Assembly: GCF_037392515.1 (NCBI RefSeq)
Contig: NC_090283.1
Location: forward strand, 28,288,249-28,352,248
Length of the DNA stretch: 64,000 bases
Source: Haliotis asinina
Taxonomy: Eukaryota; Mollusca; Gastropoda; Lepetellida; Haliotidae
Direction of reading: 5' to 3'
This document shows, piece after piece, positions 10,171-22,019 of this stretch (position 1 is its first letter; every line of letters starts with the position of its first letter). The translations under genes and the position numbers were made by a program. The notes beneath the pieces are model-generated. The model did not search any database, had not been told where the DNA came from, and worked only from the letters and a program-made list of their open reading frames with translations.

Positions 10171-11051
10171 AACATTTACGCTCAAACTCCTAAACGTTTA
10201 TGGCAAACGACCTTTCCTTTGCATTAAACTGGCACGCCTTGTTATGCAATATAAATAACACAAAGTGTAGTACACTGTCTACTGCAAGTGATATATAGTA
10301 TGTTGAACTTGATATAGTGTATATCACATGGGAGGGGATGTGTGTGTTACAAGCCAGTTCTCAGTTCGCAAGGGGCACACTGACCACGACACGCTGTTTA
10401 GGGCCCCGTAGGCTATGAAAGGTAGGAAACGTTGTTTGTGTAAACAATTACGTAGGAAACAACTACGTACTAAACAACGTAAAGTCTTGCGAAGTACCGT
10501 GACCTGCGGAGTCTATACTGCGATATCCCAATACTTTTCAAGACAGCATTAAACCACCTCACTCACTCACATTACTTTCAATTTTCTTGTAACAATTAGA
10601 ACTAACTGTACAATAATACAAGCAATATGGATCTGAGAATAGTAATTTACTGGAATTAATGACGTATCAAACATTCTTGTATCAAACAACGATCATACAG
10701 AAAACGTTGCAATTTTCCTACATTCAAAGCTTTAATTACACTGAATGTTAAAAAGTTCGCTAACATCTGAAATCTTCACCAAACGTATCAAAATGAAAGT
10801 GAAAATAGGTGTATTCTCCATGTAACCTCATCTAGCGTTTATTGAAACCGTTTGAACTTCATTTCTTTCGTCCTGCTCTTTTATCTTTGCTTGTGTCACT
10901 TCCGGTTATGCTATTTATCAGTGACGTCATGTGCCTACAACTGTCGTTACGTCATCATTTGTTTATCCACTGATATGTATATTCACTCACTGAATCTATC
11001 CTCTTTGTCTCCAGCAACACGGTAGATTTCCGCTCTCGCCTCGAGCAGTTT
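10171..11051. other. Intergenic with an ETS/CRE-like cluster at 10899-10960
   Basis: The cluster contains cacttccgg (ETS-like), tgacgtcat (full CRE) and a second cgtcatc half site within 60 bases. A gene 5' end is possible but no exon could be attached on either strand. Two other ETS/CRE combinations occur at about 51400 and 52500. Confidence 0.3.
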
Positions 11052-11213
11052 GTTTGAGATTTTACGCCGCACTTAGCAATATTCATGCTATGAGTTAGCG
11101 GTCTGTAAATAATATACAGACAATCCAATGAACGACAGCATGAGTGCTGGGATGTGTAACCAAGTCAGCGAATCCCGTTAGCAGGCCTTCGCGTCGGTTA
11201 CTGACGATAAGTT
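11052..11213 (-). repeat. SINE type 1, partial
   Basis: Contains gattttacgccgcacttagcaatattc, gcggtctgtaaataat, acagcatgagtgctggg and aagtcagcgaatcccgttag, in the type 1 order but more diverged than the copy at 7297. Confidence 0.85.
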
Positions 11214-11599
11214 TTGGCCCCAGGCTACACGGGGTCGCCTTGGTGAGATTTCCCATTTGTTGTGTCTGCCTGTGGATGACTTTCTCAGAAGGAGGTTCTG
11301 CTTGTATTTCTATCCAGAAGAAAATAATGCTATTTCAAAACATCTGTCCTATTATGTCCAATATACTTGGACTCACCAATGATCATTCTGATACTGAAAT
11401 CTGTTCTCATTTATATTCTTTTTTAAAAAGGTAGTGAATATTCCATAAAAAAGCTATCACAACTACTGATCTTTTATCTCTTAAATTATATGAATAGTTT
11501 AACAGTGAAGTAGGGAAATCTGACCAAAATGTGCACACGTCGATAAATGTCAGATGATCATATATATGTAAGATGTATTACTGAAGACAAGCCATACAC

Positions 11600-11830
11600 C
11601 TAATCAAATATCTGTTGTCAACGTGATTCATTCCATCCCGCACTTCCTGCAGGATAGCGTCATGTTCTTCAGGAATTGTGGATGGTTGTTGAGGGCGACG
11701 TTGGCGACATGTAAGGATATCCCATGCCTGTGCAGTGGGTGACAGGACGGAATGCTGGCCGTGGTAAGGAAGTTATGTTCTCAGACTGGAGTCCAGAAAC
11801 AACGTAGACATTTTGAGAAGTGTGTTCTCT
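11600..11830 (-). mobile_element. Tc1-like transposase C-terminal relic
   Basis: Minus-strand fragments read LPRPAF (family LPWPA.SPD), AWDILTC and RQRRPQQPSTIPE, then HDAILQE. In Tc1-like transposases the same order is LPWPA-SPDLSPIEH-WD-L...RQR...EL...EW, around the last catalytic acidic residue. The IEH stretch lies in a different frame from the flanking words, so the copy is frameshifted and dead. The identification rests on motif order only. Confidence 0.5.
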
Positions 11831-13090
11831 GTGAGTAACATGTTGTATACCCAGTTCAGGTATACAACACTAACAGGTCCCAAACATTGTGTGCTTGTTG
11901 TGAAAACGCCAGAAATATCGCACCAAAGTGAGACATTGCTAGCCTTTCACGTTACTTGCTCGACATGTCATGTTGCCGGCTGACTGACATGCCTCCAAAT
12001 GAAGCCGACAGTACACCAGACCCTGAACCATGTACCGTTATGGGTCCTTATGAAAATCTGTAGGCCCTATATTTTAGGTACAATATAAGTAATTCCGAGC
12101 AAACAAGAAATGTGACAACTAACAAACTGATCAGTTGTAACAAATAAGGTTCTAAAAGCGAATGTTTGTACATTATTTAGTAATAACCTACAGCTGCTTA
12201 ATGAGAGTGAAATTCAAAGATGCTCCCGTCAGACTGGGTGAGAGAAATATAATAAAATCTATTAACCTGTAGGACACGATACTCCTGACACGATAACAAT
12301 GGAAAATTAAACTCAACATTTGAAAAATATACATTGTACATAACATTATAAAAATGGTTCTAAATTTGCCATCACACCATGACATTGATTGCAATCATTC
12401 TTTAACTAACTTTTGACTGCTCTTTTCGATCACCATTATACGGCTGGCCTTCAGCAAGAACCGATGTCGACCTGGTCGCTCCATATCTTTGATAATCAAT
12501 GTCAATATAATTTTCTGTATCTGTCGATGTTCATTTGTTCTCACAAATGTACTTTTTTGCATGTCAGAGACCCGTTTGTAACAGATTTGGTTCTGGCAGT
12601 GTTAGAAGGTTGCTGTATTTGGGTTCTGACTTTGTTTAGGAGTAGAAGGGCCTTGTTTCACAAAGCGATGCAAGCGCTACGATTGTACAATAGAAGATAC
12701 GATAGTCATTGTGTTATTATCGCTGTGTAAAACGCTGCCCAGAGATTTACTTAGAAAGCTGTCGTCTCCGCCCCGAGAAATTAGTACTGATTATTAAGGT
12801 CAGAAGAAGTTACAGTTACAGTTTGAGTTGTGTTCTGTGGACTGGACAGCAAGAAGACCATTTATCCCTCGGTCTCCTGTCTGTTCATGCATGACATCTC
12901 GCTAACGCTTAGCAAGGTCATCAGAACAGGTGATCGGGTACGGATCAAGACTTGCCCGATGCGCTCGTACAATATCTGCGCGTGTTCAGTTTTTATTCGT
13001 GCCTCTGCTGTTCCAGGATATCAACAAATCTTTACAAGCAATTCTCCTGATTACTTTCCTTTACATGTAATATTGTCTCTGAGGCTGTAC
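11831..13090. other. Intergenic, nothing firm
   Basis: The stretch around 12650-12690 (gggccttgtttcacaaagcg) resembles a dispersed molluscan repeat I have seen elsewhere, but there is only one copy here. No exon was recognised. Confidence 0.35.
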
Positions 13091-13500
13091 AGGGTGCTTC
13101 TTGTTCAAGGAGTTCGGATTCAGTCCTTGCTCAAATTCACGTCTCTGTGAGACACAGTTTTGTTCAGTTCTCGTTCAGCTTCATGTGTCCTCGAGACAGT
13201 GTCGTTCTGTCCTCGTTTAACTTCACGTCTCTGCACGTCAGTGTTGTTCAGTCATCGTTCAACCTCATGTGTCCTCGAAACACAGTGTTGTTCGGTCCTC
13301 GTTCAGATTCATGTCTCTATGAGACACACTGTTGTTCAGTACTTGTTCAACTTCACGTCTCTGCAACGCAGTATTGTTCAATTTTTGTTCAACGTCACAG
13401 TCCTTATTCAGTTGTATGTTGCCCTGGCGACAGTGTTGTTCTGTCCTCGTTCAACTTCATGTCTTGGCGAGACACAGTGTCTCTACATGATGCACTGCAC
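13091..13500. repeat. Degenerate minisatellite, about 43-52 bp units
   Basis: Repeated blocks of the type gtcctcgttcaacttcacgtct followed by ctgagacacagtgttgttc recur about eight times with variable spacing. This explains the open frames at 13147-13611 (154 codons) and 13160-13549, which show no domain. Confidence 0.85.
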
Positions 13501-14230
13501 TCTCTGTCTCTCTCTCTTCTCTCTGCATGGCAGTGTTCGGTGCTGCTGATTCAGATTCAACCACATGTTGATGCACGACGCTGCTGGTGTATTGCTGCCA
13601 ACCAGATATAACCTTCGAGATATTGATGACTCATCTGTTTCTGAGACAAACATATTTGTGAAATTGTCGTCATGTATCTTCTGTGGGTTCTGCTGTGACA
13701 CCGGGTGTATGCACCGTGTCTTTGACCAGACTTATTGAGCATGCGCCAGACTTCCATGCATTGATTTTCTTGACGGCATGTCAGCGTGACAATACAGAGG
13801 ATGCAATAACTTGCGTATTGCAGCGATAGCAATCTAAAGATTGACTTTAAAATTAAATTGCGCAAGGGAGATCTGTGCAAGGAGGAGTTGGATTTCTGTC
13901 AAAACAGGACTATAACATCTGTTTCAGATACACCACTGAGAGAACTGTGATATATGTGAGCCTGCAGGCATACGTTGTTGACCCGCTGGTATTCCTGTAG
14001 TAGAATCAGAGAGCATAATGTACCATTTAAAGAATGGTCTGATAATACTAGCACATGTACTATGTAAGTTGAGAACAGTGAAGCACGTGAGGCATAAGTA
14101 TCTAACAGATGTATCTTGGTTTCGGCTACCGGGAAAATGGCAAAAGCAAAACCAGATACCAGGAATAAGGAATGTATTTTAAAAGATTGTAATAGCAAAA
14201 AGCCGGATAGGTATCAAGAATGCAAGTTCA
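13501..14230. other. Intergenic, nothing identified
   Basis: Minus-strand frames at 13483-13880 and 13899-14198 were read and show no domain or splice pattern. Confidence 0.35.
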
Positions 14231-14520
14231 AGTACAGACGTGCCCAGTAGCTGTGTATATCAGGAACAAAATACCTGTCTAGTAGCTGTGTATATCAGGA
14301 ACAAAATAACTGTCCAGTAGCCAGGGAGATTACGAACGCAGTATACACGTGTGTCTAGTAGCCGAGTAGAGGAATAATGGAATTCAAGCATATCTAGTAG
14401 TCAAGAATCAAGAAAAAAGTACTAGAATTACTGAGCCGCCAAATATTAAAAGAATATAGTAATCACTTGTCAAGTAGCCAAGTATAGGGAGAAGAAAGAA
14501 TGTCCAGGAGACGGGTAGAG
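14231..14520. repeat. Degenerate ~42 bp tandem repeat
   Basis: Blocks built on agtagctgtgtatatcagga and acaaaata are repeated. The first two units are nearly identical, and later units (to about 14520) decay progressively, sharing only agtagcc(a/g)agta. Confidence 0.8.
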
Positions 14521-14574
14521 AAGTAACATAGTATCCATGTGGTTTTAGCCTTGAGTATTATGACTTTAGTTTTT

Positions 14575-14601
14575 TAGTTTAGTTTAGTTTTACGCCGCAC
14601 A
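14575..14601 (-). repeat. SINE tail fragment
   Basis: tttagtttagttttacgccgcac is the shared tail of both SINE types. Nothing of the body follows, so this is a truncated remnant. Confidence 0.6.
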
Positions 14602-14841
14602 ACTGTGTATTATAAGGAAATGCGTATGTCTGATAACAGTTTATGAAAGTATAACCAGCACTAAGAAAATAAAATTTTGTAGTAGCCAGTCGGACCAGTC
14701 AAAAAACAAACATGTGGGCGTCGGGGTAGCTAAGGTATATATATTCCTGGCAGACTGACAGGATAGCATAAGATAGCCCAGTTACTGGTAGTCATTTGAC
14801 TGAGAACAACGTGAGCATATCGAGTGTAGACTGTAGAGACC

Positions 14842-15290
14842 GAAGTGTGGGTAGACAGTTGGAGACCATAGGCAGACATTATATGTGGCATAGTTTTGGT
14901 AGACAGTTGGTTTGACATTCAGTTACCATTGTTTGGGTAGACAGTTGGTATGACATTATGTTACCACAGTTTGGGTAGACAGTTAGTATATGACATAAAG
15001 TTACCACAGTATGGGTAGACAGTTGGTATGGATTTAAGTTACCATAGTTTGGGTAGACAGTTGGTATGGCTTTAAGTTACTATAGTTTGGGTAGACAGTT
15101 GGTATGGCTTTAAGTTACCATAGTTTGGGTAGGCAGTTGGTATGGCTTTAAGTTACCATAGTCTGGGTAGACAGTTGGTATGGCTTTAAGTTACAACAGT
15201 TTGGGTAGACAGCTGGTATGGCTTTAAGTTACAACAGTTTGGGTAAACAACTGGTATGGCTTTAAGTTACCATAGTTTGGGTAGACAGTG
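14842..15290. repeat. 38 bp minisatellite, about 11 units
   Basis: The unit tttgggtagacagttggtat plus ggctttaagttaccatag is repeated, with the left end more diverged and the centre nearly uniform. Confidence 0.95.
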
Positions 15291-15470
15291 CTTGCTGAAA
15301 GAACCGATACAGACACAATTTCTACAAAAATGTACCTGTACGACGAAGCTAACATAGTTAAAACAAGTCGTTGGTCGTGAACGAGAAACGCAGCCATGCA
15401 AATATGCGACTGTGGTGTAATCAAAGCGAGTGTGTGGCTCGACAACATGAGTTTTCCCCGACTCTCATGT

Positions 15471-15476
15471 TTTATT
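15471..15476 (-). terminator. Poly(A) signal AATAAA of the 15.5-16.1 kb gene relic
   Basis: The minus strand reads gtgaataaaacatg, starting only 12 bases after the TGA that closes the last open frame (15488-15490). Confidence 0.5.
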
Positions 15477-15487
15477 CACATTCAGGG

Positions 15488-16090
15488 TCAGACTCGTAGG
15501 GTGTCGCAGCACTTGCTGTTGTTGATCAGCGTTAACCCTTGATATGTGAACATTTTACCTATCGGCATGTACAGGGACACCGTGGCTGACGGGTACTCCG
15601 CCAAGTATCGGATGACATTAACACATATATCAGATTCTGGAAAGTCACAGGTTCCTGAGCCACTGGAATGTACTAACAGCACTAGCTCGAAGAAGCTCGT
15701 ATCATTACTCTGTTCTAAATGCCATACTCCACGCTCTTTATTAACGAGGACCAATGAAACATTATATTACTTTTCAAAAGACACATACCACCATCCAGTC
15801 TGTGTGTGCTCAGGTATCTGAGATTTATAGTTGGCGCTGTATGGTGCTTTATATTGAATGTACCATGTTCCTGTCCTAATCGACATTAATCCTGACGACT
15901 CCCCGCTTGTGTATCTGATCTTCATATTTTCCTCCTTTCCCATTAGTATAACTAACTCAGAGTTGCCACCCTCTCTGATATATTCCCAGTAGTGTTTCTG
16001 ATTCCCATGTATTGTTGATGTCTAAACCTGCCCATTCCACGATCCCCTCTTGGTTACCCCGTCTGTTTCTCAAACTGACTAAATCCCGAC
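15488..16090 (-). pseudogene. 3' part of an unrecognised protein gene, interrupted
   Basis: On the minus strand a protein-like text runs through about 190 codons to a TGA followed at once by AATAAA. Recognisable pieces include GIVEWAGLDINNTWES at the upstream end, RTGTWYIQYKAPYSANY in the middle, and CDFPESDICVNVIRYLAEY with a C-terminal NNSKCCDTLRV. Residue use (many W, Y, V and paired cysteines late) suggests a beta-rich extracellular domain. The text is interrupted at about two places, so it is either a recent pseudogene or a gene with very short introns I cannot justify. No upstream exon was found before the minisatellite starting at about 16235. The family is not recognised. Confidence 0.5.
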
Positions 16091-16234
16091 GTTGTTATGT
16101 ATCTGCCTCGCTAGCTGACTTCAACAGTTATGTGTTATATATCAAGACTGATTGGTTTTAATTAACTATTTGTCTGACTATCTAGATCATTTAAAGCCCT
16201 CTTTCCCGTGTGCCCAACCCCTAGTAGTGTAATC

Positions 16235-17365
16235 GCCCCCACGTGCATTCCTCCCTCGTTTCTCTCATGTGCGCTCCTCCCTCGTTTATCTCCGAGTGTA
16301 TTCCTCCCTCGTTTATCTCCGAGTGTATTCCTCCCTCGTTTATCTCCGAGTGTATTCCTCCCTCGTTTATCTCCATGTCTGTTTCTCCCTCGTTTATCTC
16401 CATGTCTGTTTCTCCCTCGTTTATCTCCATGTCTGTTTCTCCCTCGTTTATCTCTATGTGCGCTCCTTCCTCGTTTATCTCTATGTGTATTCCTCCCTCG
16501 TTTATCTCTATGTGTATTCCTCCCTCGTTTATCTCCGAGTGTATTCCTCCCTCGTTTATCTCCATGTCTGTTTCTCCCTCGTTTATCTCTATGTGTATTC
16601 CTCCCTCGTTTATCTCTATGTGTATTCCTCCCTCGTTTATCTCCGAGTGTATTCCTCCCTCGTTTATCTCCATGTCTGTTTCTCCCTCGTTTATCTCCAT
16701 GTCTGTTTCTCCCTCGTTTATCTCCATGTCTGTTTCTCCCTCGTTTATCTCTATGTGTATTCCTCCCTCGTTTATCTCTATGTGTATTCCTCCCTCGTTT
16801 ATCTCCGAGTGTATTCCTCCCTCGTTTATCTCCATGTCTGTTTCTCCCTCGTTTATCTCCATGTCTGTTTCTCCCTCGTTTATCTCTATGTGCGCTCCTC
16901 CCTCGTTTATCTCTATGTGTATTCCTCCCTCGTTTATCTCTATGTGTATTCCTCCCTCGTTTATCTCCGAGTGTATTCCTCCCTCGTTTATCTCCATGTC
17001 TGTTTCTCCCTCGTTTATTTCTATGTGCGCTCCTCCCTCGTTTGTCTCTATGTGTATTCCTCCCTCGTTTATCTCCATGTCTGTTCCTCTCTCGTTTATC
17101 TCCATGTGCATTCCTCTCTCGTATATCTCCACATGCATTCTTCTTGTTGTTATCTCCTTGTGCATTACTCTCTTGTTTATATCCATATGTGTCCCTCTCT
17201 CGTTTATCTCCACATGCATTCTTCCCGTTTTTATCTCCATGTGCATTCCTTCCGTTTTTATGTCATGTGAATATTTTCCCTTGTTTATCCCCTTTCTTCG
17301 CTCGTTTACCGCAATGTACATTCTTCTAGTGTTTATCTCCATGTGTTGTCTACACGTCTTTAGCT
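16235..17365. repeat. 27 bp minisatellite, about 41 units
   Basis: The unit ctccctcgtttatctccatg plus tctgttt has several alternating variants (ccgagtgtatt, ctatgtgtatt, ccatgtctgtt, ctatgtgcgct). Units are clean from 16270 to 17090 and decay towards 17365. Since 27 is a multiple of three and the unit has no stop in most frames, open frames of 333-382 codons exist on both strands: SPSVFLPRL-type on plus and GGIHIEINE-type on minus. These are a property of the array. No splice site, signal or poly(A) pattern supports a gene. Confidence 0.97.
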
Positions 17366-18183
17366 TCATGTAATTCCACCTTTCTCTTCTATATTCCTTC
17401 CTTGCATATCATTTCTGTGTTTAATCCTGTGAATATTCATGCCGAGAATAATTGTTCTCGTCAATATCCCTTCCTTGAATGCTTCTTGTATATTTTCCAA
17501 TTGCAAACTACTGAATTACATTCTCCTTTTATACCTCCTTCTAACACCGTCTGCAAATGTAGAAATCAGACGTTATATCTCATCTTGTAAAACGTGTATC
17601 TGTACAAACATGGAACTAGCTACCAGATTTGACTCATTTTATGGTATGGAAATCCATGGTAGCTCCAGAATAAATACTCCCTGTTCTTAATCTATAAAGA
17701 TACGCCACGCATATACGGTTGGGTTTTGAGTCACCATTACCACGAGCGTGTTATTGACTACATTTATATCTGTCATGTTAATGTGACACATGACCCCTCA
17801 GGGGGATACCTCAACAAGCATCGCTCTAATGGAATTACTACAAGGACAACAGTCGCAACATTTAAATACTGATTGTGCTGTGTAACACCATTCCCCTCTT
17901 CAGACGGGGGTCAACCAAACAGCGTAATTCGTGTGGGATGTCTACTTGAATATTGCAGGCTGGTCATCTCATGTCATATTATTCCATCACAACGATCAAT
18001 ATTCCTCACACACAACCGTTGGGGATTGGTGGCCAATTACAGCAGCTACAGTCAATATTCATGTATTCATTGGGTGGAAAGGCACACATCACTCTTGACC
18101 CTGTATTGCTGCGTTGGTGGGGATCAGGATGATCCGGTTGGAAATGCAAATTTAAATGAGCTTATATCGCTAACCACCGGTCT
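17366..18183. other. Intergenic, nothing identified
   Basis: T/C-rich sequence next to the array, then AT-rich sequence. Frames at 17402-17690 and 17873-18214 show no domain or splice pattern. Confidence 0.4.
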
Positions 18184-18345
18184 CCTAGTCTGTCTCATAG
18201 TCGCGGAACCATAATTATTGTTTCCCCTACAGCCTAGTCTGTCTCATAGTCTGTGAACCATATTACTTTCCCTACTGCAAAGACCTTCCTGCAATGTCAT
18301 TTCTAGATGTCTCCAGGTTCTGAATCTCTGGTCTCCCTGGGGCTC
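18184..18345 (-). repeat. Dispersed repeat family X, copy 1
   Basis: The reverse complement contains gagccccagggagaccagag, gacatctaga and gtgaaccat / gagacagactag. These match the plus-strand copy at 41770-41980 in the same order. A block of about 50 bases (cctagtctgtctcatagtc with cggaaccat) is locally duplicated. Confidence 0.75.
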
Positions 18346-18927
18346 ATTGTGAGTGGGTTTATATGTTACAATGAAAAATATATACACTCAGCGACTACAC
18401 GTTAGTCTAACGGTCCCCGGAGGCGCCCTTGTGTGTGATTCACTCAATAGTAGACCGGTCTGAGTAACTCTGAGCAAGCAGTAATACTCTATTGGTTCCA
18501 TTTTGTCATGTAATGTCACATGAATACAGCAAAACTGTATCACAGTACATTTTTGGACGAACTTTTGATACATAAACTGACGGAAAGTAAGTGTTTCGTG
18601 TTTTCTTACAAATATACAGCTGTTAAGAATCCGAAATCTTTCTGTTTTTTTTGTTGTTGTTGTTTTTTGTGTCAAGTTGTGACACAATGGCAGTACGGCC
18701 ATTGTTGACTATAAATACGTATATGTTTTAAGTCAGTATCAGGATATATGTCAAGCTTGGAGGTTTTACTTATACGAAACATGATAGGTATTCCAAGTTT
18801 TCCCCAAGTGTTTTTGTATATAGGGTAAATATACTAAGACAGATGTTTAACACGCCGAGGCCACGCCGAGACCACGCCTAGTCCTGCTGCGGCTGACACG
18901 TGCGTACACGGGACTTCGCGGACTTAC
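18346..18927. other. Intergenic or possible intron
   Basis: If the exon at 18928-18999 is real this is the start of its following intron. No next exon was found in it. Confidence 0.3.
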
Positions 18928-18999
18928 CAGTCTTGAGTCAACTTCGGGGTTAAACTCCTCCGTAAAGACAATGATCAATGCTGGCATGATATCTCTTTA
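18928..18999 (-). CDS. Possible start-codon exon, caspase-like text
   Basis: On the minus strand a strong acceptor (cactcacgtttttcag) ends at 19000 and a consensus donor gtaagt starts at 18927. The 72-base exon begins with an in-frame TAA, then ATG at 18987, and encodes 20 residues ending in phase 0: MPALIIVFTEEFNPEV and DSRL. The pattern of a short hydrophobic strand, then E-F-N/D-P, then an Arg near the exon end resembles the first strand of caspase p20 domains (ALII...F.....R.G). No continuing exon with the catalytic His-Gly or QAC(R/G)G motif was found on this strand in the window, so the caspase link is weak. Confidence 0.35.
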
Positions 19000-19770
19000 C
19001 TGAAAAACGTGAGTGAAACTCGTCACGATGGATTGCATGTAGAGAAATGGTGGTAGGAATGGTAGTGTAAAGCAGTAAACTCAGTTATATCATGGTATGG
19101 TATCTGTATGTAAGGGGCAAGGCTGATGAGATGCGTTCCAGTCCAGCTCATGGGTTTTTACTGACAAATATATTTAATATAAAATCATGTCGAAAGTCGG
19201 ACTGGAATGAATAATGAGACTGGGACCAGAAACATTTTCTAACTATTTTTCCAACGAATTTACTATATTATCGTATTAAAAACGATAGAAGTCTGGATTG
19301 TCTTGTCCCGATTCGAACACGTATTGGTGTGATTATGCAGCCTTTACTTTGACGGGTTCTAGTTACCTACAGTCTTTACGTTGGTCGTGTGAAAGCATGG
19401 CGAGTGTCACAAGGCAGAGTTGATTAATGGGCCTGTGGTGAATAGTGGAATCGACTGGTTCCTCATCTCGTGAGTAATCTGATGACATGTCCGCTGTGTG
19501 ATTTATTTACACACTGGAAGATAGCAATGACAGATCATAGACGTGCAACAGTTCGATGACACCTGTGTTTCCCAAGGGAACATGGCTGTTCACCTAGATG
19601 TCACACTAACCTCTCTATAGTTGTCTAACAAGCGTCTACAGTCTCCAGTCACTCAGTGTCACATGATCTACTCCAGCACAACCAGGGTCCATCATATGTA
19701 GCTCAGCCTTTACCGCCACATGCTGATTCTGTACAACAGACAGGTCGTAGAAGTAGCATACCAGATGGAG
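19000..19770. other. Intergenic, nothing identified
   Basis: A tRNA-like block (cccgattcgaacac, near 19309) may be the end of an old SINE, but nothing else aligns. Confidence 0.35.
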
Positions 19771-20221
19771 TTGTGTGCTGTCATTGCTCTCAGTTGTGTG
19801 CTGTCATTGCTCTCAGTTGTATGCTGTCATTGCTCTCAGTTGTGTGCTGTCATTGCTCTCAGTTGTGTGCTGTCATTGCTCTCAGTTGTATGCTGTCATT
19901 GCTCTCAGTTGTGTGCTGTCATTGCTCTCAGTTGTGTGCTGTCATTGCTCTCAGTTGTATGCTGTCATTGCTCTCAGTTGTATGCTGTCATTGCTCTCAG
20001 TTGTGTGCTGTCATTGCTCTCAGTTGTATGCTGTCATTGCTCTCAGTTGTATGCTGTCATTGCTCTCAGTTGTGTGCTGTCATTGCTCTCAGTTGTATGC
20101 TGTCATTGCTCTCAGTTGTGTGCTGTCATTGCTCTCAGTTGTGTGCTGTCATTGCTCTCAGTTGTATGCTGTCATTGCTCTCAGTTGTATGCTGTCATTG
20201 CTCTCAGTTGTGTGCTGTCAC
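19771..20221. repeat. 23 bp minisatellite, about 19.6 units
   Basis: The unit ttgtgtgctgtcattgctct plus cag is almost uniform, with one polymorphic site (gtgtg or gtatg). Three units make 69 bases, and the unit has no stop in any plus frame. That creates overlapping frames of 180-205 codons reading MLSLLSVVCCHCSQLCAVIA. Not a gene. Confidence 0.97.
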
Positions 20222-20306
20222 ATGCAAGGAGCCAGATCCACGCCTTTATTATTGAACACGCCTGTCACCATATCCACATCCTTAATCACACGAATGATAG
20301 ACTATT

Positions 20307-20660
20307 CACATGCTTAACGACATATGCCTATCACTAAGTCCACATGCTTAACGACATATGCGTATCACTAAGTCCACATGCTTAACGACATATGCGTATC
20401 ACTAAGTCCACATGCTTAACGACATATGCCTATCACTAAGTCCACATGCTTAACGACATATGCCTATCACTAAGTCCACATGCTTAGCGACATATGCCTA
20501 TCACTAAGTCCACATGCTTAACGACATATGCCTATCACTAAGTCCACATGCTTAACGACATATGCGTATCACTAAGTCCACATGCTTAACGACATATGCC
20601 TATCACTAAGTCCACATGCTTAACGACATATGCCTATCACTAAGTCCACATGCTTAATGA
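20307..20660. repeat. 34 bp minisatellite, about 10 units
   Basis: The unit cacatgcttaacgacatatg plus cctatcactaagtc is nearly identical along the array, with a c/g variant after atatg. It follows the 23 bp array by only about 85 bases. Confidence 0.97.
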
Positions 20661-22019
20661 CATGTTGCGTTTTGCATTGTCTGACATACTCTACCACTTG
20701 TATTGCCATGTGCTTGACATGTTCTATGTTTTTATTGCCCGGCATGTTCTACATGTTGAATTGCCTGACATGGTATACACATGGTATTGCCAGGCGTGTT
20801 ACAGCCGTTCCTGTGTGGCATGCTTTAACACCATCGTTGCGAATGATTCGTTGATTGCCTTCCCATCTCACATCTCGCACCTGACGTCAGACGTTAATGA
20901 TATCATCACTGCATGTTACAGTAGCACCATCTTGACCCCCACCATCAGCGCCTTTGCAGGTATGCCTGGCATCGATTGAACAGCCAGTCGACAGTGTAAT
21001 ACCCTCCACTCTCCACCTTCCTAGACAAGCGTATTGTGGTGTTTCAAGGCGAAGACCCTCCACTTCTATAACCTTCATCCCTTCGCGAGAAACTTACAAC
21101 AAGCGCTCATGTACAGTACATATGGTGAGGTAACAGCAAGGCTTCTCACGCTGCTTAACGACTTGGCCGTCGAGTTGGCCTCCCAAGATACCTTTTTGCA
21201 AAGCACATATAAATAATTAAGGTGCATTGATTTTCTGTCGTGATTTAGTAATCTAATTTGATTAGTAATGCAGTTCCAATCAATGTCATGGCTAGAGTAA
21301 ATCTGTTCTATGTTCAATGTACGTGTAATGGAATTTCTCTAGCGCAAGTTTTATCATGTTATAAAGTTCTTTTATTGTCGGGAATGGGCTGTAAATATCT
21401 TGTTTCCAAAGTGAGAACGTCGAATCAATAATGAAAAATAATGTACTGAAAAACTATGATAAGAAAAAAAATTCTGATATTAAGGTGTCACGGTTGACCC
21501 TCTTGGCCAGGTGCTAGCTGTACTACCGGACCGTGCCTCCATTCACGTCCAGTCGGTGTTGACTCCGAGGATGATCAACAAGTCTGATATGTTCAGTCAG
21601 TAAGATTGAAATCCTGCTGCTGCTGAAGCTTTCCCTCACTCTCTCACCAAGCCAGCCAGTCTACCAGGATGCGATCGCATATATTTCTTTAAGCCTGTAA
21701 TGACTCACTCCAAAGGTGTTTTACCACGCCTGAATTATACATACACTGACAAATGGGTTTTGCTCGGCGGAATACACATGGCGTCGCCCAAGTCAAACGG
21801 CGATCAAGTCAAAATGAACCACTGGGTATCTTGAGAATTGCTTGCATCATCGTTAGAATTACAAAGAAGGCATAATCGTACTGACATACGGTATAGGTAG
21901 CAGAGACGTTCTACCAGTCTTGGCAATACTGAAGACTACCCATGTAGCATTCAGCCCAGCGTATTGTCCCTATCTATTACACTGGACGTCTGTGTACTTG
22001 TATTCTTAAGCTGTTTTAT
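20661..22019. other. Intergenic, nothing firm
   Basis: About 20660-20800 is a decayed continuation with tgacatgttct-type words. Frames at 20630-21317 were read and rejected: no domain and antiparallel overlap. Confidence 0.35.

Noticed and set aside
16208-17373. Open frames of 333-382 codons on both strands
   Set aside because: They follow from a stop-free 27-base unit. All three plus frames are open at once, which real genes do not show.
19656-20337. Three overlapping plus frames of 180-205 codons
   Set aside because: Product of the 23 bp minisatellite; the same peptide appears in every frame.
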